Source: Magnetococcales bacterium
Lineage (GTDB): Bacteria; Pseudomonadota; Magnetococcia; Magnetococcales; JADFXB01
Reading direction: 5' to 3'
DNA: 51,149 nucleotides
Assembly: GCA_015233935.1 (NCBI GenBank)
Contig: JADFXB010000014.1
Span: 1-51,149, forward strand
The notes under the pieces were generated by a model that saw only the letters and a program-made list of their open reading frames with translations, ran no database searches and was not told the origin of the DNA. This document shows positions 27,013 through 37,539 of the stretch, piece by piece (the first letter of the stretch is position 1; each line of letters starts with the position of its first letter). The position numbers and the translations under genes are program-made.

Positions 27013-27486
27013 TTACAATCCAGCCACCACCCCATGTTGGCCAATCCGCTGCAAGGCCACCGCCAACAGTTTATCCGCCTCATCCTTCATGCGAGAAAGA
27101 TCAACAAAACCAAACCGGTGAACATCCCGCAACACCCGATCCAACACCACCAGTTTGCCCACCAGGATCACCATGGTGCCAAAGCCTTCATGGTTCATTT
27201 CCAAGAGAGGTCTGGCCATCAGTCCGCACTCTTTTTCGATCAGAATGGCGATGGCATTGTAGAAACAACGCAGTCGCGCCAGGACGGCTGGGGAAGGATC
27301 TCCCACCACCGGAATGCTCTTGCGCTTTTCCGCAGAAAGAACGAATGGCTCCAACATTTTTTGCATGGAGGTTCCTTCCGCCACCCCGCCATGGCTCAGG
27401 AGTTGGCGGCGCATTTCCTGAAAAAAATCAGTTGCCAGCAGGTTTTCTTCGTTGGACCATTGAGCATCCGGTAACTGTTGCATCAT
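27013..27486 (-). CDS. NifX-associated nitrogen fixation protein (DUF269)
   Basis: 157 residues of the DUF269 family, found almost only next to nifX/nifN. Conserved features include FFQEMRRQLLSHG and RPLLEMNHEGFGTMVILVG. Its molecular role is not settled; mutants in other diazotrophs point to FeMo-co handling. It lies 15 bases after nifX and 28 before fdxB. Confidence 0.9.
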   Translation of the reverse strand: MMQQLPDAQWSNEENLLATDFFQEMRRQLLSHGGVAEGTSMQKMLEPFVLSAEKRKSIPVVGDPSPAVLARLRCFYNAIAILIEKECGLMARPLLEMNHEGFGTMVILVGKLVVLDRVLRDVHRFGFVDLSRMKDEADKLLAVALQRIGQHGVVAGL

Positions 27487-27501
27487 TCCACTCCTTGTCT
27501 G

Positions 27502-27972
27502 TCATTCATCCCAACCATTGGCCAGCATGGTTATAAAACGCTCCTCCGCCTGTTGCGGGGGTAGCGGTTGTTTGAAAGGTTTGCAGTAGATGGCCGGCTG
27601 CTCTTCCAAGCGGATAAGCAAAGAGGCGATGGTGGTTCCTGGTGCCACCGTCACCGCCGTGATGCCCGCTGCTGCCAGTTGTTGTCTGGCCGACTCCCCC
27701 ACCGCCACGGAAAACATCAGTTGGCAGCCGGTCAGCCAGGAAATTCTCTCACCAATCCGGTGGTGACCACCTTCAGCCGGTGCACGTAAAACTTCCACCA
27801 AACGACTGCTTCCCATGGATAGTTCATAAATGCTGTAGCCAGCGGCCATGCCAAAATGTTGGTTGACCTCCTGCAGGTCACTGCTGGCAAAGGCTACCTT
27901 CCAAACCGCATCATCCATGCTGACGCTGGCTGGATTGTGGTGAACGCGCCATTGATTCCATGTTTGGGTCAT
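27502..27972 (-). CDS. nifX: FeMo-cofactor carrier protein NifX
   Basis: 156 residues from the ATG preceded by GGGAGGAAAG; the frame continues 54 codons upstream inside nifN, but that part has no NifX similarity. The dinitrogenase iron-molybdenum cofactor fold is visible: KVAFASSDLQEVNQHFG at the start and a VGESARQQLAAAGI region. NifX binds NifB-co and FeMo-co precursors on the way to NifEN. Its first 62 bases overlap the 3' end of nifN in another frame. Confidence 0.93.
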   Translation of the reverse strand: MTQTWNQWRVHHNPASVSMDDAVWKVAFASSDLQEVNQHFGMAAGYSIYELSMGSSRLVEVLRAPAEGGHHRIGERISWLTGCQLMFSVAVGESARQQLAAAGITAVTVAPGTTIASLLIRLEEQPAIYCKPFKQPLPPQQAEERFITMLANGWDE

Positions 27973-29332
27973 CGTTCTTTCCTCCCAAAGTTTCCAGGAG
28001 TGGACGCAAGGTGCCCACATAAGGGGCAACCCCGTGGGATTGCCTGGGCAACAAAAGATTGGCCATCTCGAACAAGGTGTCACGACCGCCTTTATAGCCA
28101 ATACGGACTTGCCGGAATCCTCCCAACCGGTCAAAAACAGGAAATCCCGCTCGCAACAGGGGCAGGCTTAACCGTTCGCTGGTTTCCGCAAGCTGGGAGT
28201 TGCCGATCATCCATTCCGCCTGTTTCTGTACCGCCAGGGATTCCATGTCGTCCAGATCCCCCACCGTCAGGTGCAGATTGCCAAGTGGTGCCTTACAGTC
28301 AGGAACCACCGCAGCCACCGTCCGCGCCCCGATCTCTTCCAGCAATTGGTGAAAACCCGCCACCATATCCACCTCACCGGCCAAGGCCACCCGCTTTTCC
28401 CCCAAGGTGTAATGGCAATCCAACATGGCATCCTGCATTTGTCGTCGCCAACGATCCACTTGCCGGGGAGGCGACTTTTCGGTCAACCGACACAATTCCA
28501 CCACCAGTTTGTCCGTGGCATCCAATCCCATGAGGTGATCAAAGCTCAGAAGGGGCATGGGGCAGCGCAGTTGTAACCGTTGTGCCGCCACCGCCATGGA
28601 AGAACCGATCACCAGGGTGGCACAGGCGGTGTGATACTCTGCAAAAAAGGTCAAGGGGGTTCCACCCCTGGTAATGGGCGAAAATTCCCCTTCCGCCAGG
28701 TGACCATCCAGACTGTCCGCCAAGTTGGGTAAAAAGGCGGCTTCCAATCCAAAGGCACACAGGAGTTCATCCAGGGTTTCCAAATCACCAGGGGTCAAGC
28801 TGGCGTTGGTCAGTACGTTGATACGAGGCTGCTTTTCCCCCTGCCAAGGACGGGCAGGGGCCAGATGTTCCACCATGGCCGTTACCGCCAAGGCAAAGCC
28901 ACTTTCCATACTGCCGGTGAAATCTGGTGCATGCACCGGCACCACAGGCCACTCCCGCCATTGGGGATAACTCTCACGAAAACGAAAAATGGCCCGCTGA
29001 AGATCACACCCCTGGGTGTCGGAAAGACCGGTGGTAACCACCCCCAAAAGTTCTGCACCACTCTTGGCGGCCAAGGTGGCCATGGCCTCCACCAGATTAT
29101 CTTCCGCCCCCATGATGGTGCTGGTTTGGTCCATGGCGGTGGTTTGAATGGCAATCGGCTCCCGGAAGTGACGAACAAAGGCCACTTTGGTAAAGGCACT
29201 GCATCCCTGGGAGCCATGCAGGAGAGGCATGGCTTTTGCCATCCCCTGAAAGGCCAGTACCGCCCCTGCGGTCTGACTGGTTTTCAACGGTCGCACGGTG
29301 AGAGCCTTGCGTTTGCGGGTAACGTTGTCCAT
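27911..29332 (-). CDS. nifN: FeMo-cofactor scaffold protein NifN
   Basis: 473 residues. NifK paralogue that forms the NifE2N2 scaffold on which NifB-co is matured. A Cys near the N-terminus (GSQGCSAFTKVAFVRHFREP) keeps the NifK-like P-cluster region, and PLLSFDHLMGLDATDKLV and RIGYKGGRDTLFEMANLL match NifN. It begins 9 bases after nifE. Confidence 0.95.
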   Translation of the reverse strand: MDNVTRKRKALTVRPLKTSQTAGAVLAFQGMAKAMPLLHGSQGCSAFTKVAFVRHFREPIAIQTTAMDQTSTIMGAEDNLVEAMATLAAKSGAELLGVVTTGLSDTQGCDLQRAIFRFRESYPQWREWPVVPVHAPDFTGSMESGFALAVTAMVEHLAPARPWQGEKQPRINVLTNASLTPGDLETLDELLCAFGLEAAFLPNLADSLDGHLAEGEFSPITRGGTPLTFFAEYHTACATLVIGSSMAVAAQRLQLRCPMPLLSFDHLMGLDATDKLVVELCRLTEKSPPRQVDRWRRQMQDAMLDCHYTLGEKRVALAGEVDMVAGFHQLLEEIGARTVAAVVPDCKAPLGNLHLTVGDLDDMESLAVQKQAEWMIGNSQLAETSERLSLPLLRAGFPVFDRLGGFRQVRIGYKGGRDTLFEMANLLLPRQSHGVAPYVGTLRPLLETLGGKNDDPNMESMARSPQSSQRQHG

Positions 29333-29341
29333 CCCAGGCTC

Positions 29342-30721
29342 CTATGGGAAAAGAGGGGTTGACCAGGGAGCAGGACGACGCATCCGCTCCCAGATGGGAC
29401 TGTTGATGGTCAAAACCAGTTGCCGCGCCAGCTCCACAAGACCTTCATAACCGGCATAGGCATGTTCCCGTTCCTGATTGATATCCAGAAAGGGCAGACG
29501 CGCCTTGAGAGCGGTATACATGTTGCGTCCACCAGCAATGAAGACATCCGCTCGTTGCTGATGATAAAGGTCCAACATCATGCGGGGGTTGCCCTCCTCA
29601 ATCAGAATCGCCTCTTCACCCATGAGTTGGTGAATGCGCTCCCGATCCTGTTGGGTGGATTTTTTCACCCCGGTGGCAACCACCGTCATTCCCAAATCCT
29701 GCAAGGCGGAAACCACCGACCAGGACTTCACCCCACCGGTATAGAGGAGGGCACGCTTGCCCCGCAGTTGCTCCTGCCAGGGGAGCAACCGCTGGCGTAA
29801 ACGTGCCTCCTCCCGGAGGATCACCGCCTCGGTACGCTCTTGCAGGTCGGTGTCCTTGGTGGCCTTGGCCAAGCTTCGTAAGGCGTCGGAGGTGTCCCGC
29901 ATGCCGTAGAAGCTGCCTTCAAACCAGGGAATTCCATATTTTTCTTCCAGCTTGCGGGCCACATTGATCAATGCCTTGGAGCAGACCAACATGGTCACTT
30001 CCGCCCGGTGCATGGATTGCACTTCATGAAAGCGGGCATCCCCGGCCAGTGTGCACAGCACCCGCAACCCCAATTCATCCAACAAAGGGGCCACATGCCA
30101 GAACTCCCCCGCAATATTGAACTCCCCCACCAAGTTGATGGTATGAATGGTCATGTCCGGTCGTGCAGCCACGGGCGCGGGATCACGGGTGCCAATCACC
30201 CGTTTGACAAGGGTGTCGCCAGCGATGCGATTTCCCAAATTTTTTGTACCGTAGAAACCGGCAGCATCCACCAGAATTACCGGTAGGCCGAAGGTGTCTT
30301 GGGCCACCCTGCACACCGCCTCCAAATCATCCCCAATCAGTGCGGTGACGCAGGTTTGATAGACGAAGACCGCCGCAGGTCGCCAACGTTCCACAGCGGT
30401 CTTGATGGCAAACAACAGTTTCTTCTCACCCCGCCCCATGATGATTTCTTGTTCAGAAAGATCGGTGGTGAGTCCCAGGCGGTGGAGTTCCCGGCCTTCT
30501 GCCCGTGAACCGCGCCCGTTCCAGGAGCTGCCCGCACAGGCAATGGGGCCGTGAACTATGTGGGCGGCATCGCTAATGGGAAACAAGGTGATTTGTGCCC
30601 CGTCGAAACTACACCCACCGGCGGTGGCTCCTGGTTTGAGCTTGCCACAGGCCACTTTGTCCGGGGTGTTATGGGAGCAGGCTGGTTCGTCTAGCAGCCT
30701 GGCAATTTCAGCATTTTTCAT
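29342..30721 (-). CDS. nifE: FeMo-cofactor scaffold protein NifE
   Basis: 459 residues from [13 protein letters not shown], preceded by GGGAGGGATGCC; the frame extends 12 codons upstream, across the predicted transcription start. NifD paralogue with the conserved Cys pairs [13 protein letters not shown] and [10 protein letters not shown], and the Cys of [15 protein letters not shown] aligned with the FeMo-co ligand. It is the first gene of nifE-nifN-nifX-DUF269-fdxB-nifV, driven by the sigma-54 promoter at 30760-30775. Confidence 0.95.
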   Translation of the reverse strand: MKNAEIARLLDEPACSHNTPDKVACGKLKPGATAGGCSFDGAQITLFPISDAAHIVHGPIACAGSSWNGRGSRAEGRELHRLGLTTDLSEQEIIMGRGEKKLLFAIKTAVERWRPAAVFVYQTCVTALIGDDLEAVCRVAQDTFGLPVILVDAAGFYGTKNLGNRIAGDTLVKRVIGTRDPAPVAARPDMTIHTINLVGEFNIAGEFWHVAPLLDELGLRVLCTLAGDARFHEVQSMHRAEVTMLVCSKALINVARKLEEKYGIPWFEGSFYGMRDTSDALRSLAKATKDTDLQERTEAVILREEARLRQRLLPWQEQLRGKRALLYTGGVKSWSVVSALQDLGMTVVATGVKKSTQQDRERIHQLMGEEAILIEEGNPRMMLDLYHQQRADVFIAGGRNMYTALKARLPFLDINQEREHAYAGYEGLVELARQLVLTINSPIWERMRRPAPWSTPLFP

Positions 30722-30759
30722 GGCATCCCTCCCATTGGCTGGTTTGTACCAACACACTC

Positions 30760-30775
30760 TGCAAGGGGTGTGCCA
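30760..30775 (-). promoter_or_regulatory. Sigma-54 promoter of nifE
   Basis: Read on the minus strand: TGGCAC-N5-TTGCA, a perfect -24/-12 element. Expected transcription start is near 30749, about 28 bases before the nifE ATG at 30721. Confidence 0.88.
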
Positions 30776-30818
30776 TGAATAATTTATTGATATTTATCGA
30801 TTTTTTCTAAATTGTTCT

Positions 30819-30834
30819 TGTCGGTAACCGAACC
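30819..30834. promoter_or_regulatory. Near-consensus NifA box between nifE and nifB
   Basis: TGT-N10-ACC, one base from the NifA consensus TGT-N10-ACA. It lies 44 bases from the nifE -24 element and 89 from that of nifB, so one site could serve both divergent promoters. No exact site was found in this gap. Confidence 0.4.
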
Positions 30835-30922
30835 TTGGTAAGGTTTCAGACAATTGTACGGTTTTGTCCGGTTGAAAAATGGGGGGTTTTTATAAAATCA
30901 ATATTTATCAATAAGATAGTTC

Positions 30923-30938
30923 AGGCATGGCTTTTGCT
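30923..30938 (+). promoter_or_regulatory. Sigma-54 promoter of nifB
   Basis: AGGCAT-N5-TTGCT: the invariant GG and GC are 10 bases apart as required, and four of six bases match the -24 hexamer. The predicted start is near 30950, about 37 bases before the nifB ATG at 30987. Confidence 0.7.
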
Positions 30939-30986
30939 GTTGCTGTTTTGCAACCACCAATTCCCCCCCCTCGGAGGATGTATGGC

Positions 30987-32279
30987 ATGAACGTTTGCAA
31001 CAGCACACCAGCCCCCTTCCCATCCTCATTGACGGAAGATCATCCCTGCTATTCGGAAGAGGCCTCCCACCGCTACGCCCGCATGCACCTGGCCGTGGCT
31101 CCGGCTTGCAATATTCAATGTCGCTACTGTAACCGTAAATTTGATTGCGCCAACGAATCCCGCCCCGGCGTGGTCTCCGGCCTGCTCACCCCCGAACAGG
31201 CTGTCGCCCGCACCCGACAAGCCCTGATCAAACTGCCTAATTTACGAGTGATTGGCATCGCCGGTCCTGGTGATCCACTGGCCAATCCCGGTCGCGTATT
31301 TGCTACATGCTCATTACTCAGGGAGATGGCCCCGGAGCTGCACCTCTGCCTGTCCACCAATGGTCTCTATTTGCTCGACCATGTGGACAAAATAGTGGGA
31401 CACGGCATCCGGCACGTGACCATTACCCTCAATACCCTGGATCCCACCATCGGGGCAGAAATTTATTCCTGGGTGTACTGGAACAAACGTCGCTGGCGGG
31501 GAGTGGAGGCCGCCCGCATTTTGTTGGATCGCCAATTGGCAGCAGTGCACGCCCTCACCCGTCGGGATGTATTGGTCAAGATCAATTCGGTGCTGATTCC
31601 CGGCATCAACGATGAACAGATTCCAGCCATCCATCAATGGGTGAGCCAGGCAGGCGTATTCAGCCACAACGTGATGCCCCTGATCAGCGCGGCAGAACAT
31701 GGCACCTATTATGGGGTGACCGGGGTGCGTGGACCTTCCGAGCAAGAGTTGCAAGATGTGCGCAGCCAATGCCAAGGCTCCGCCCGCCTGATGACCCACT
31801 GTCGGCAATGTCGGGCAGATGCCGCTGGTCTCTTGGCCATGGACCGTCATGAGGATTTGACCCTCCCCAGTCGGGTGATTCCCATCCACATTCCAGCCAG
31901 TCCTCCCATGATGCTGGCGGTGGCCAGCCAGAATGGTGAGCTGGTGGATACCCATTTTGGCCACGCCCGCGCCTTTTTAATCTATCAGGTAACCGGTGAA
32001 GAGATTGTCCTGGTTGGGCAGCGGGAGGTGCCTCCCTATTGCCACGGGGAGGATCATTGCGTGGAAGAAGAAGGAGGTCTGGCTCCGGCTTTGGGTGTTT
32101 TGAAAGATTGCCAGGGGGTGATCTGTGCACGCATTGGCTACACCCCCTGGCAGGCACTGGCTGCCAGAGGTATTACCCCGGTAAACAGCCACGCCAACCA
32201 ACCGGTGATGGAAGCCTTGCGGCTCACCGCCAATCGCCTACGTCAACAAAAAACCCAACCTGTCAGCCTGGCTTGCTGA
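30987..32279 (+). CDS. nifB: FeMo-cofactor biosynthesis radical SAM protein NifB
   Basis: 430 residues. The start is the ATG 9 bases after GGAGG; the longer frame from 30927 begins inside the predicted promoter. The radical SAM motif CNIQCRYC is followed by NRKFDCANESRPGVVS, both NifB-specific. The C-terminal third (from about residue 310) is a NifX-like domain (MLAVASQNGELVDTHFGHAR). NifB joins two 4Fe-4S units around a carbide to give NifB-co. First gene of nifB-fdxN-nifQ-draG. Confidence 0.96.
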   Translation: MNVCNSTPAPFPSSLTEDHPCYSEEASHRYARMHLAVAPACNIQCRYCNRKFDCANESRPGVVSGLLTPEQAVARTRQALIKLPNLRVIGIAGPGDPLANPGRVFATCSLLREMAPELHLCLSTNGLYLLDHVDKIVGHGIRHVTITLNTLDPTIGAEIYSWVYWNKRRWRGVEAARILLDRQLAAVHALTRRDVLVKINSVLIPGINDEQIPAIHQWVSQAGVFSHNVMPLISAAEHGTYYGVTGVRGPSEQELQDVRSQCQGSARLMTHCRQCRADAAGLLAMDRHEDLTLPSRVIPIHIPASPPMMLAVASQNGELVDTHFGHARAFLIYQVTGEEIVLVGQREVPPYCHGEDHCVEEEGGLAPALGVLKDCQGVICARIGYTPWQALAARGITPVNSHANQPVMEALRLTANRLRQQKTQPVSLAC

Positions 32280-32305
32280 ACAAACCCTGTCCAAGGAGAG
32301 ATAAG

Positions 32306-32560
32306 ATGACCTTGTCCATTACCGAAGAGTGCATTTCCTGTTGGGCCTGCGAACCGGTTTGCCCCAATGGAGCCATTGTGGTCAAAAAAGAGGTGTTTCG
32401 GATCAACAATAACCTTTGCACCCAATGCGAAGGCCATGAAGAGCGTCCCCAGTGTGTGGAAGTCTGTCCGGTGGAAGGAGCCATCATCAACATGCAAGGG
32501 GTGGCCATGAATCCACCAGGATCGTTGACCGGTATCCAACCCACTGCACACCCTTGTTGA
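32306..32560 (+). CDS. fdxN: Nif-associated 2[4Fe-4S] ferredoxin
   Basis: 84 residues from the ATG preceded by AAGGAGAG. Two clusters are predicted: CISCWACEPVCP and, with an insert, CTQCEGHEERPQCVEVCP, the spacing seen in FdxN proteins that follow nifB. It probably gives electrons to NifB or nitrogenase reductase. Confidence 0.92.
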   Translation: MTLSITEECISCWACEPVCPNGAIVVKKEVFRINNNLCTQCEGHEERPQCVEVCPVEGAIINMQGVAMNPPGSLTGIQPTAHPC

Positions 32561-32579
32561 TCCTTGGGAGAGAGTCACC

Positions 32580-33176
32580 ATGAATGCACCCCTGGAGAGG
32601 GTGTTGCTTAGCACCACCCCTCATTTTCCCCGCCTGGGCATGTATGCGGTGTTGTCCGATGCCGCTCACCATCCGCCCGTTGGTGAGTGGCTGGCCCGCA
32701 TCATCAGCTCCTGGTTAAGTGGCGGCTCGGCCTTGCCCGCCTGGCTGGGTCTGGGAAGCACAGATTTTACGGCTTTGATGGACCACTACTTTCCTGGTGT
32801 CCTCATTCCGCAAATTTTTGCCCAACAATCCCCCCCCGATCCAGGTCGTGACGACGAACGCCAGGAATTGACCGCTCTGCTCTTGAATCATGCCACCCTG
32901 GAACCTTTGGAGGCCTCCTGGCTGGCCCGCATTCTTGCCGAAGGTTCTCTTGGCAAGGATCATCTGTGGCAGGATTTGGGATTGTGGTCCAGAAAAGATC
33001 TTTCCGCCTTACTGGACTACGGTTTTTCCCCCCTGGCCAAGGGCAATCACCGGGATATGAAATGGAAGAAGTTTTTTTACAAGCAGCTTTGTGAGGCCGC
33101 CCACATACGTTTGTGTCGCGCCCCATCCTGTGACGCCTGCATCGACTACGAAAAATGTTTTGGACCAGAAATCTGA
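32580..33176 (+). CDS. nifQ: Molybdenum donor protein NifQ
   Basis: 198 residues. The C-terminal metal motif C-x4-C-x2-C-x5-C (CRAPSCDACIDYEKC) matches NifQ, which carries a Mo-Fe-S cluster and delivers molybdenum to NifEN. The conserved stretch MKWKKFFYKQLCE precedes it. Its last 22 bases overlap the start of draG. Confidence 0.93.
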   Translation: MNAPLERVLLSTTPHFPRLGMYAVLSDAAHHPPVGEWLARIISSWLSGGSALPAWLGLGSTDFTALMDHYFPGVLIPQIFAQQSPPDPGRDDERQELTALLLNHATLEPLEASWLARILAEGSLGKDHLWQDLGLWSRKDLSALLDYGFSPLAKGNHRDMKWKKFFYKQLCEAAHIRLCRAPSCDACIDYEKCFGPEI

Positions 33177-34111
33177 TATCTCCCCACTGGACCCCCTTGC
33201 AGCGGCGTGCTGTGGGGGCATGTCTGGGGTTGGCGGCAGGGGATGCCCTGGGGGCGACGGTGGAGTTTATGACCCCCAGGGAGATCCAGCATCGCCATGG
33301 CGTCCACCGGGAGATCACCGGCGGCGGTTGGCTCAATCTGCCAGCAGGACAAGTCACCGACGATACCACCATGAGCCTTGCCTTGGGAGAAGCCATTCTC
33401 GCCAACGGTCGTGTCGATCCCCAAATGGCCGCCAAATCCTTCGATGGCTGGATGCGAACCAAGCCGGTGGATATCGGCAATACGGTGCGGCGGGGTATTT
33501 TGCATTTTCGTCGCACGGGGCTGGCTGTCGCCCCTGCCAGCGAACAGGATGCAGGAAATGGCTCCTGTATGCGGGTGTTGCCGGTCATTCTCGCCTGCCA
33601 TGGCAGCGATGATGAAACCCTGGCCCTGGCCTGTCGCCATCAGGGGAGGGTAACCCACCATAATCCGGTGGCCGAAGCCGGGACACTGGCCATCGCTCGC
33701 CTGGTGCGCATGGCCTTGGCAGGAACCGACAAAAAAAACATGCTGGAAGGGCCGGTGCGAACTTTGGTTACAGAATTTCCCATCTTTCGCTTTCGGATCA
33801 AACCAGAGATGTCCAATCCTTCCGGTTATATCGTGGATACCCTGCGGGTGGTCTTTCAAAGCTTTTTCGATAACGACACCTTTGAAGATGCCGTCACCAC
33901 TGCGGTCAATCTGGGAGGGGATGCGGACACCACCGGTGCCATCACCGGTATGTTGGCCGGTGCCTGTTGTGGGGTGGAAGGGATTCCCCGACGCTGGCTC
34001 AAAGCCCTGGATGCCAAGGTGGTGGCAGACTCCATTCGCCAGGGGCTGACATTGCTGGAAGTTGCGCCCGTAGAAGTAGAGCCGGAAGACTACCAAAGCT
34101 TGACTTCATAA
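33155..34111 (+). CDS. draG: ADP-ribosyl-[dinitrogen reductase] hydrolase
   Basis: 318 residues, near the DraG length of about 295. It removes ADP-ribose from the NifH arginine and so reactivates nitrogenase. Metal-site motifs are present: GLAAGDALGATVEF, then GQVTDDTTMSLAL near the N-terminus, and NLGGDADTTGAITGMLAG near the C-terminus (binuclear Mn site). The first 22 bases lie in nifQ, and its last 22 overlap the 3' end of draT on the other strand. It is thus in the nifB operon rather than in a draTG operon. Confidence 0.94.
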   Translation: MFWTRNLISPHWTPLQRRAVGACLGLAAGDALGATVEFMTPREIQHRHGVHREITGGGWLNLPAGQVTDDTTMSLALGEAILANGRVDPQMAAKSFDGWMRTKPVDIGNTVRRGILHFRRTGLAVAPASEQDAGNGSCMRVLPVILACHGSDDETLALACRHQGRVTHHNPVAEAGTLAIARLVRMALAGTDKKNMLEGPVRTLVTEFPIFRFRIKPEMSNPSGYIVDTLRVVFQSFFDNDTFEDAVTTAVNLGGDADTTGAITGMLAGACCGVEGIPRRWLKALDAKVVADSIRQGLTLLEVAPVEVEPEDYQSLTS

Positions 34112-34926
34112 AGTCCACCGATGACCAGATACTCCTCCTCTCCTTTAAGTACCCCAGGTAACAAGGCACTGTAGAAAAATATCTTGCTTATGGGGGCGCG
34201 GGTTTCCAAAATTTGGTCGCCAAACTCATCGGCCCGTTCACGATTGGTGGTGAACGAATTCAAATTATTCAGCAAGACCACGCAACGTCGTTTATCCAAA
34301 CGGGCTACCAAATCATGTTCCGCCAATCGGTTGATGCCACGGAAGAGGGAAAGATGGGACTCCTCTGGCATCTGCCGGTTGAGTTCATATTGGCAGTAGG
34401 TGTAGAGCAAATCCAACTGCCCTTCCAAATTGTTGGTGTTGTATACCCCGGCACTTTGCATCTGGAGAAAACGTTGGTAACTCTCGCTGTCTGGGGCCAG
34501 TCGCCCGCCGAAATAGCGGGGTAGCAGACCAAAACGGGAAGCCACCCACCCCTTGAGCACCGCCCCCTCTCGCCCGTCTGGATCAAACAGCCATCCCCGC
34601 AGCAATCCCAAATAGTCGGCCTTGTTTCGCCGGATACGGGCGGTATTGGAAAATCCGGCACTCTCCGGTGATGCCAGGGAAAAATAGACCGCCATATAGT
34701 CCATAAACTGGATGGCCCGCTCTTCCGGGCAGGAAAGACGCCGCAAACGCACAAAGAGATCCTTGTGGATGAAGGCCACCCCATCCAGCTCCACCGGTTC
34801 TGGATGGCTCTGATAGTCCAGACAGGCCAATACCGATGAAGGTAGATTGCAGCGGTTAAAGCGGGTCCAGCACTCCCGTGGAGGCCGCCAGTACTCTCCA
34901 TCGGGGGCTTGTTGGCAACCAGACAT
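34090..34926 (-). CDS. draT: NAD+-dinitrogen-reductase ADP-D-ribosyltransferase
   Basis: 278 residues from the ATG preceded by GGGAGG (an ATG 12 bases further upstream lies before that site). It shuts off nitrogenase by ADP-ribosylating NifH in response to ammonium or darkness/energy loss. It matches DraT through FNRCNLPSS near the N-terminus, NTNNLEGQLDLLYTYCQYEL, HLSLFRGIN and LLNNLNSFTTNRERADEFG, which contain the Arg/Ser/Glu-type NAD-binding residues. It is transcribed alone, divergent from nifH and convergent with draG. Confidence 0.93.
   Translation of the reverse strand: MSGCQQAPDGEYWRPPRECWTRFNRCNLPSSVLACLDYQSHPEPVELDGVAFIHKDLFVRLRRLSCPEERAIQFMDYMAVYFSLASPESAGFSNTARIRRNKADYLGLLRGWLFDPDGREGAVLKGWVASRFGLLPRYFGGRLAPDSESYQRFLQMQSAGVYNTNNLEGQLDLLYTYCQYELNRQMPEESHLSLFRGINRLAEHDLVARLDKRRCVVLLNNLNSFTTNRERADEFGDQILETRAPISKIFFYSALLPGVLKGEEEYLVIGGLYEVKLW
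34910..34925. promoter_or_regulatory. NifA upstream activator site for nifH, inside draT
   Basis: Exact TGT-N10-ACA, with TGT at 34910-34912 and ACA at 34923-34925. It lies 96 bases before the nifH -24 element, the usual distance for NifA acting through a DNA loop. It overlaps the first codons of draT. Confidence 0.75.
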
Positions 34927-34971
34927 TGTTCCTCCCATTGTCGCATTCCGTACCTGCCTGTTTGCAGGTGA

Positions 34972-36000
<1,029 letters not shown>

Positions 36001-36014
36001 CAGGAGATATCGCC

Positions 36015-37460
36015 ATGTTAAACAAAGAGGAAGCGGAACGATTGATACAAGAGGTGCTGGCGGCCTATCCCACGGATTCCAGAGAGGATCGCAGTCAGCA
36101 CCTGGCAGTATTGGAGGGGGAAAGCCCGGAGAGCGGCAGTTGCGTCACCGCCAACCGCAAATCCCTGCCAGGGGTGATGACCATTCGTGGTTGCGCCTAC
36201 GCCGGATCCAAAGGTGTGGTGTGGGGGCCGATCAAGGACATGATCCATATCTCCCACGGTCCGGTGGGGTGTGGTCAATATTCACGGGCGGGTCGTCGCA
36301 ACTATTATATCGGCCATACCGGTATCAACACCTTTGGCACCATGAACTTTACCTCCGACTTTCAGGAAAAGGATGTGGTGTTTGGTGGGGACAAAAAGCT
36401 GGCCAAAATCATGGATGAGATCAATGCCCTGTTTCCCTTGAACAAGGGAATTTCGGTGCAGTCCGAATGCCCCATTGGTCTGATCGGTGACGATATCGAA
36501 GCGGTATCCAAACAAAAAAGTGCCGATCTGGGCAAACCCATTGTACCGGTGCGCTGTGAAGGTTTCCGTGGCGTCTCCCAATCTTTGGGACACCACATCG
36601 CCAACGATGCCATTCGGGACCACATTCTGGATCGCCCGGATGCCGGGGATGATTTTCAGGCCGGTCCCTATGACGTAGCCATCATCGGGGACTACAACAT
36701 TGGTGGCGACGCCTGGTCTTCCCGCATTTTGTTGGAGGAAATGGGCTTGCGGGTGGTGGCCCAGTGGTCGGGGGATGGGACGTTGGCAGAGTTGCAACGC
36801 ACACCCAAGGCCAAGTTGAACCTGGTCCACTGCTATCGCTCCATGAACTACATCAGTCGCCACATGGAGGCCAAGTATGGCGTCCCCTGGCTGGAGTACA
36901 ACTTTTTCGGCCCCACCAAAATTGCGGAATCCCTGCGTCGTATTGCTTCCCGTTTTGACGATCGCATCAAAGAGGGAGCAGAGGCGGTCATCGCCCGCTA
37001 TCAACCGTTGGTGGATGAAATTACCAATCGCTTCCGGCCTCGTTTGGAAGGCAAGCGGGTGATGCTCTACGTGGGGGGTCTGCGTCCCCGCCATGTCATC
37101 GGTGCCTATGAAGATTTGGGCATGGAGGTGGTGGGCACCGGTTACGAGTTTGGCCACAACGATGACTACGAACGCACCCAGGAAGAGATTAAAAATACCA
37201 CCCTCATCTATGACGATGCATCGGGCTATGAGTTGGAACGCTTCGTGGAACGGGTGCGCCCCGATCTCATTGGTTCGGGGATCAAGGAAAAGTATGTCTT
37301 CCAGAAAATGGGGGTTCCCTTCCGGCAGATGCACTCTTGGGATTATTCCGGGCCTTACCATGGCTACGACGGTTACGCCATTTTCGCCCGCGACATGGAT
37401 ATGACCATCAACAATCCCTGTTGGAAAATGATGACGCCCCCCTGGCGGAAGGCCGGTTGA
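36015..37460 (+). CDS. nifD: Nitrogenase molybdenum-iron protein alpha chain
   Basis: 481 residues. P-cluster ligands Cys60, Cys86 and Cys152 and FeMo-co ligands Cys273 (VHCYRSMNY) and His440 ([14 protein letters not shown]) are intact, so this is the Mo-type alpha subunit. It carries the active site where N2 is reduced. It lies 14 bases after nifH. Confidence 0.98.
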   Translation: MLNKEEAERLIQEVLAAYPTDSREDRSQHLAVLEGESPESGSCVTANRKSLPGVMTIRGCAYAGSKGVVWGPIKDMIHISHGPVGCGQYSRAGRRNYYIGHTGINTFGTMNFTSDFQEKDVVFGGDKKLAKIMDEINALFPLNKGISVQSECPIGLIGDDIEAVSKQKSADLGKPIVPVRCEGFRGVSQSLGHHIANDAIRDHILDRPDAGDDFQAGPYDVAIIGDYNIGGDAWSSRILLEEMGLRVVAQWSGDGTLAELQRTPKAKLNLVHCYRSMNYISRHMEAKYGVPWLEYNFFGPTKIAESLRRIASRFDDRIKEGAEAVIARYQPLVDEITNRFRPRLEGKRVMLYVGGLRPRHVIGAYEDLGMEVVGTGYEFGHNDDYERTQEEIKNTTLIYDDASGYELERFVERVRPDLIGSGIKEKYVFQKMGVPFRQMHSWDYSGPYHGYDGYAIFARDMDMTINNPCWKMMTPPWRKAG

Positions 37461-37539
37461 CCACAAAAGTGTGACGCACCGTTTTTTATACTCCCACTAT
37501 TCCGTTGGCTGCGGATGAGCGGCGCGGAAGGAGGCTTCC

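Noticed and set aside
30928-30943. TGGC...TTGC pair as the nifB promoter
   Set aside because: GG and GC are 11 bases apart, one too many for sigma-54; the overlapping element at 30923-30938 has the right spacing.
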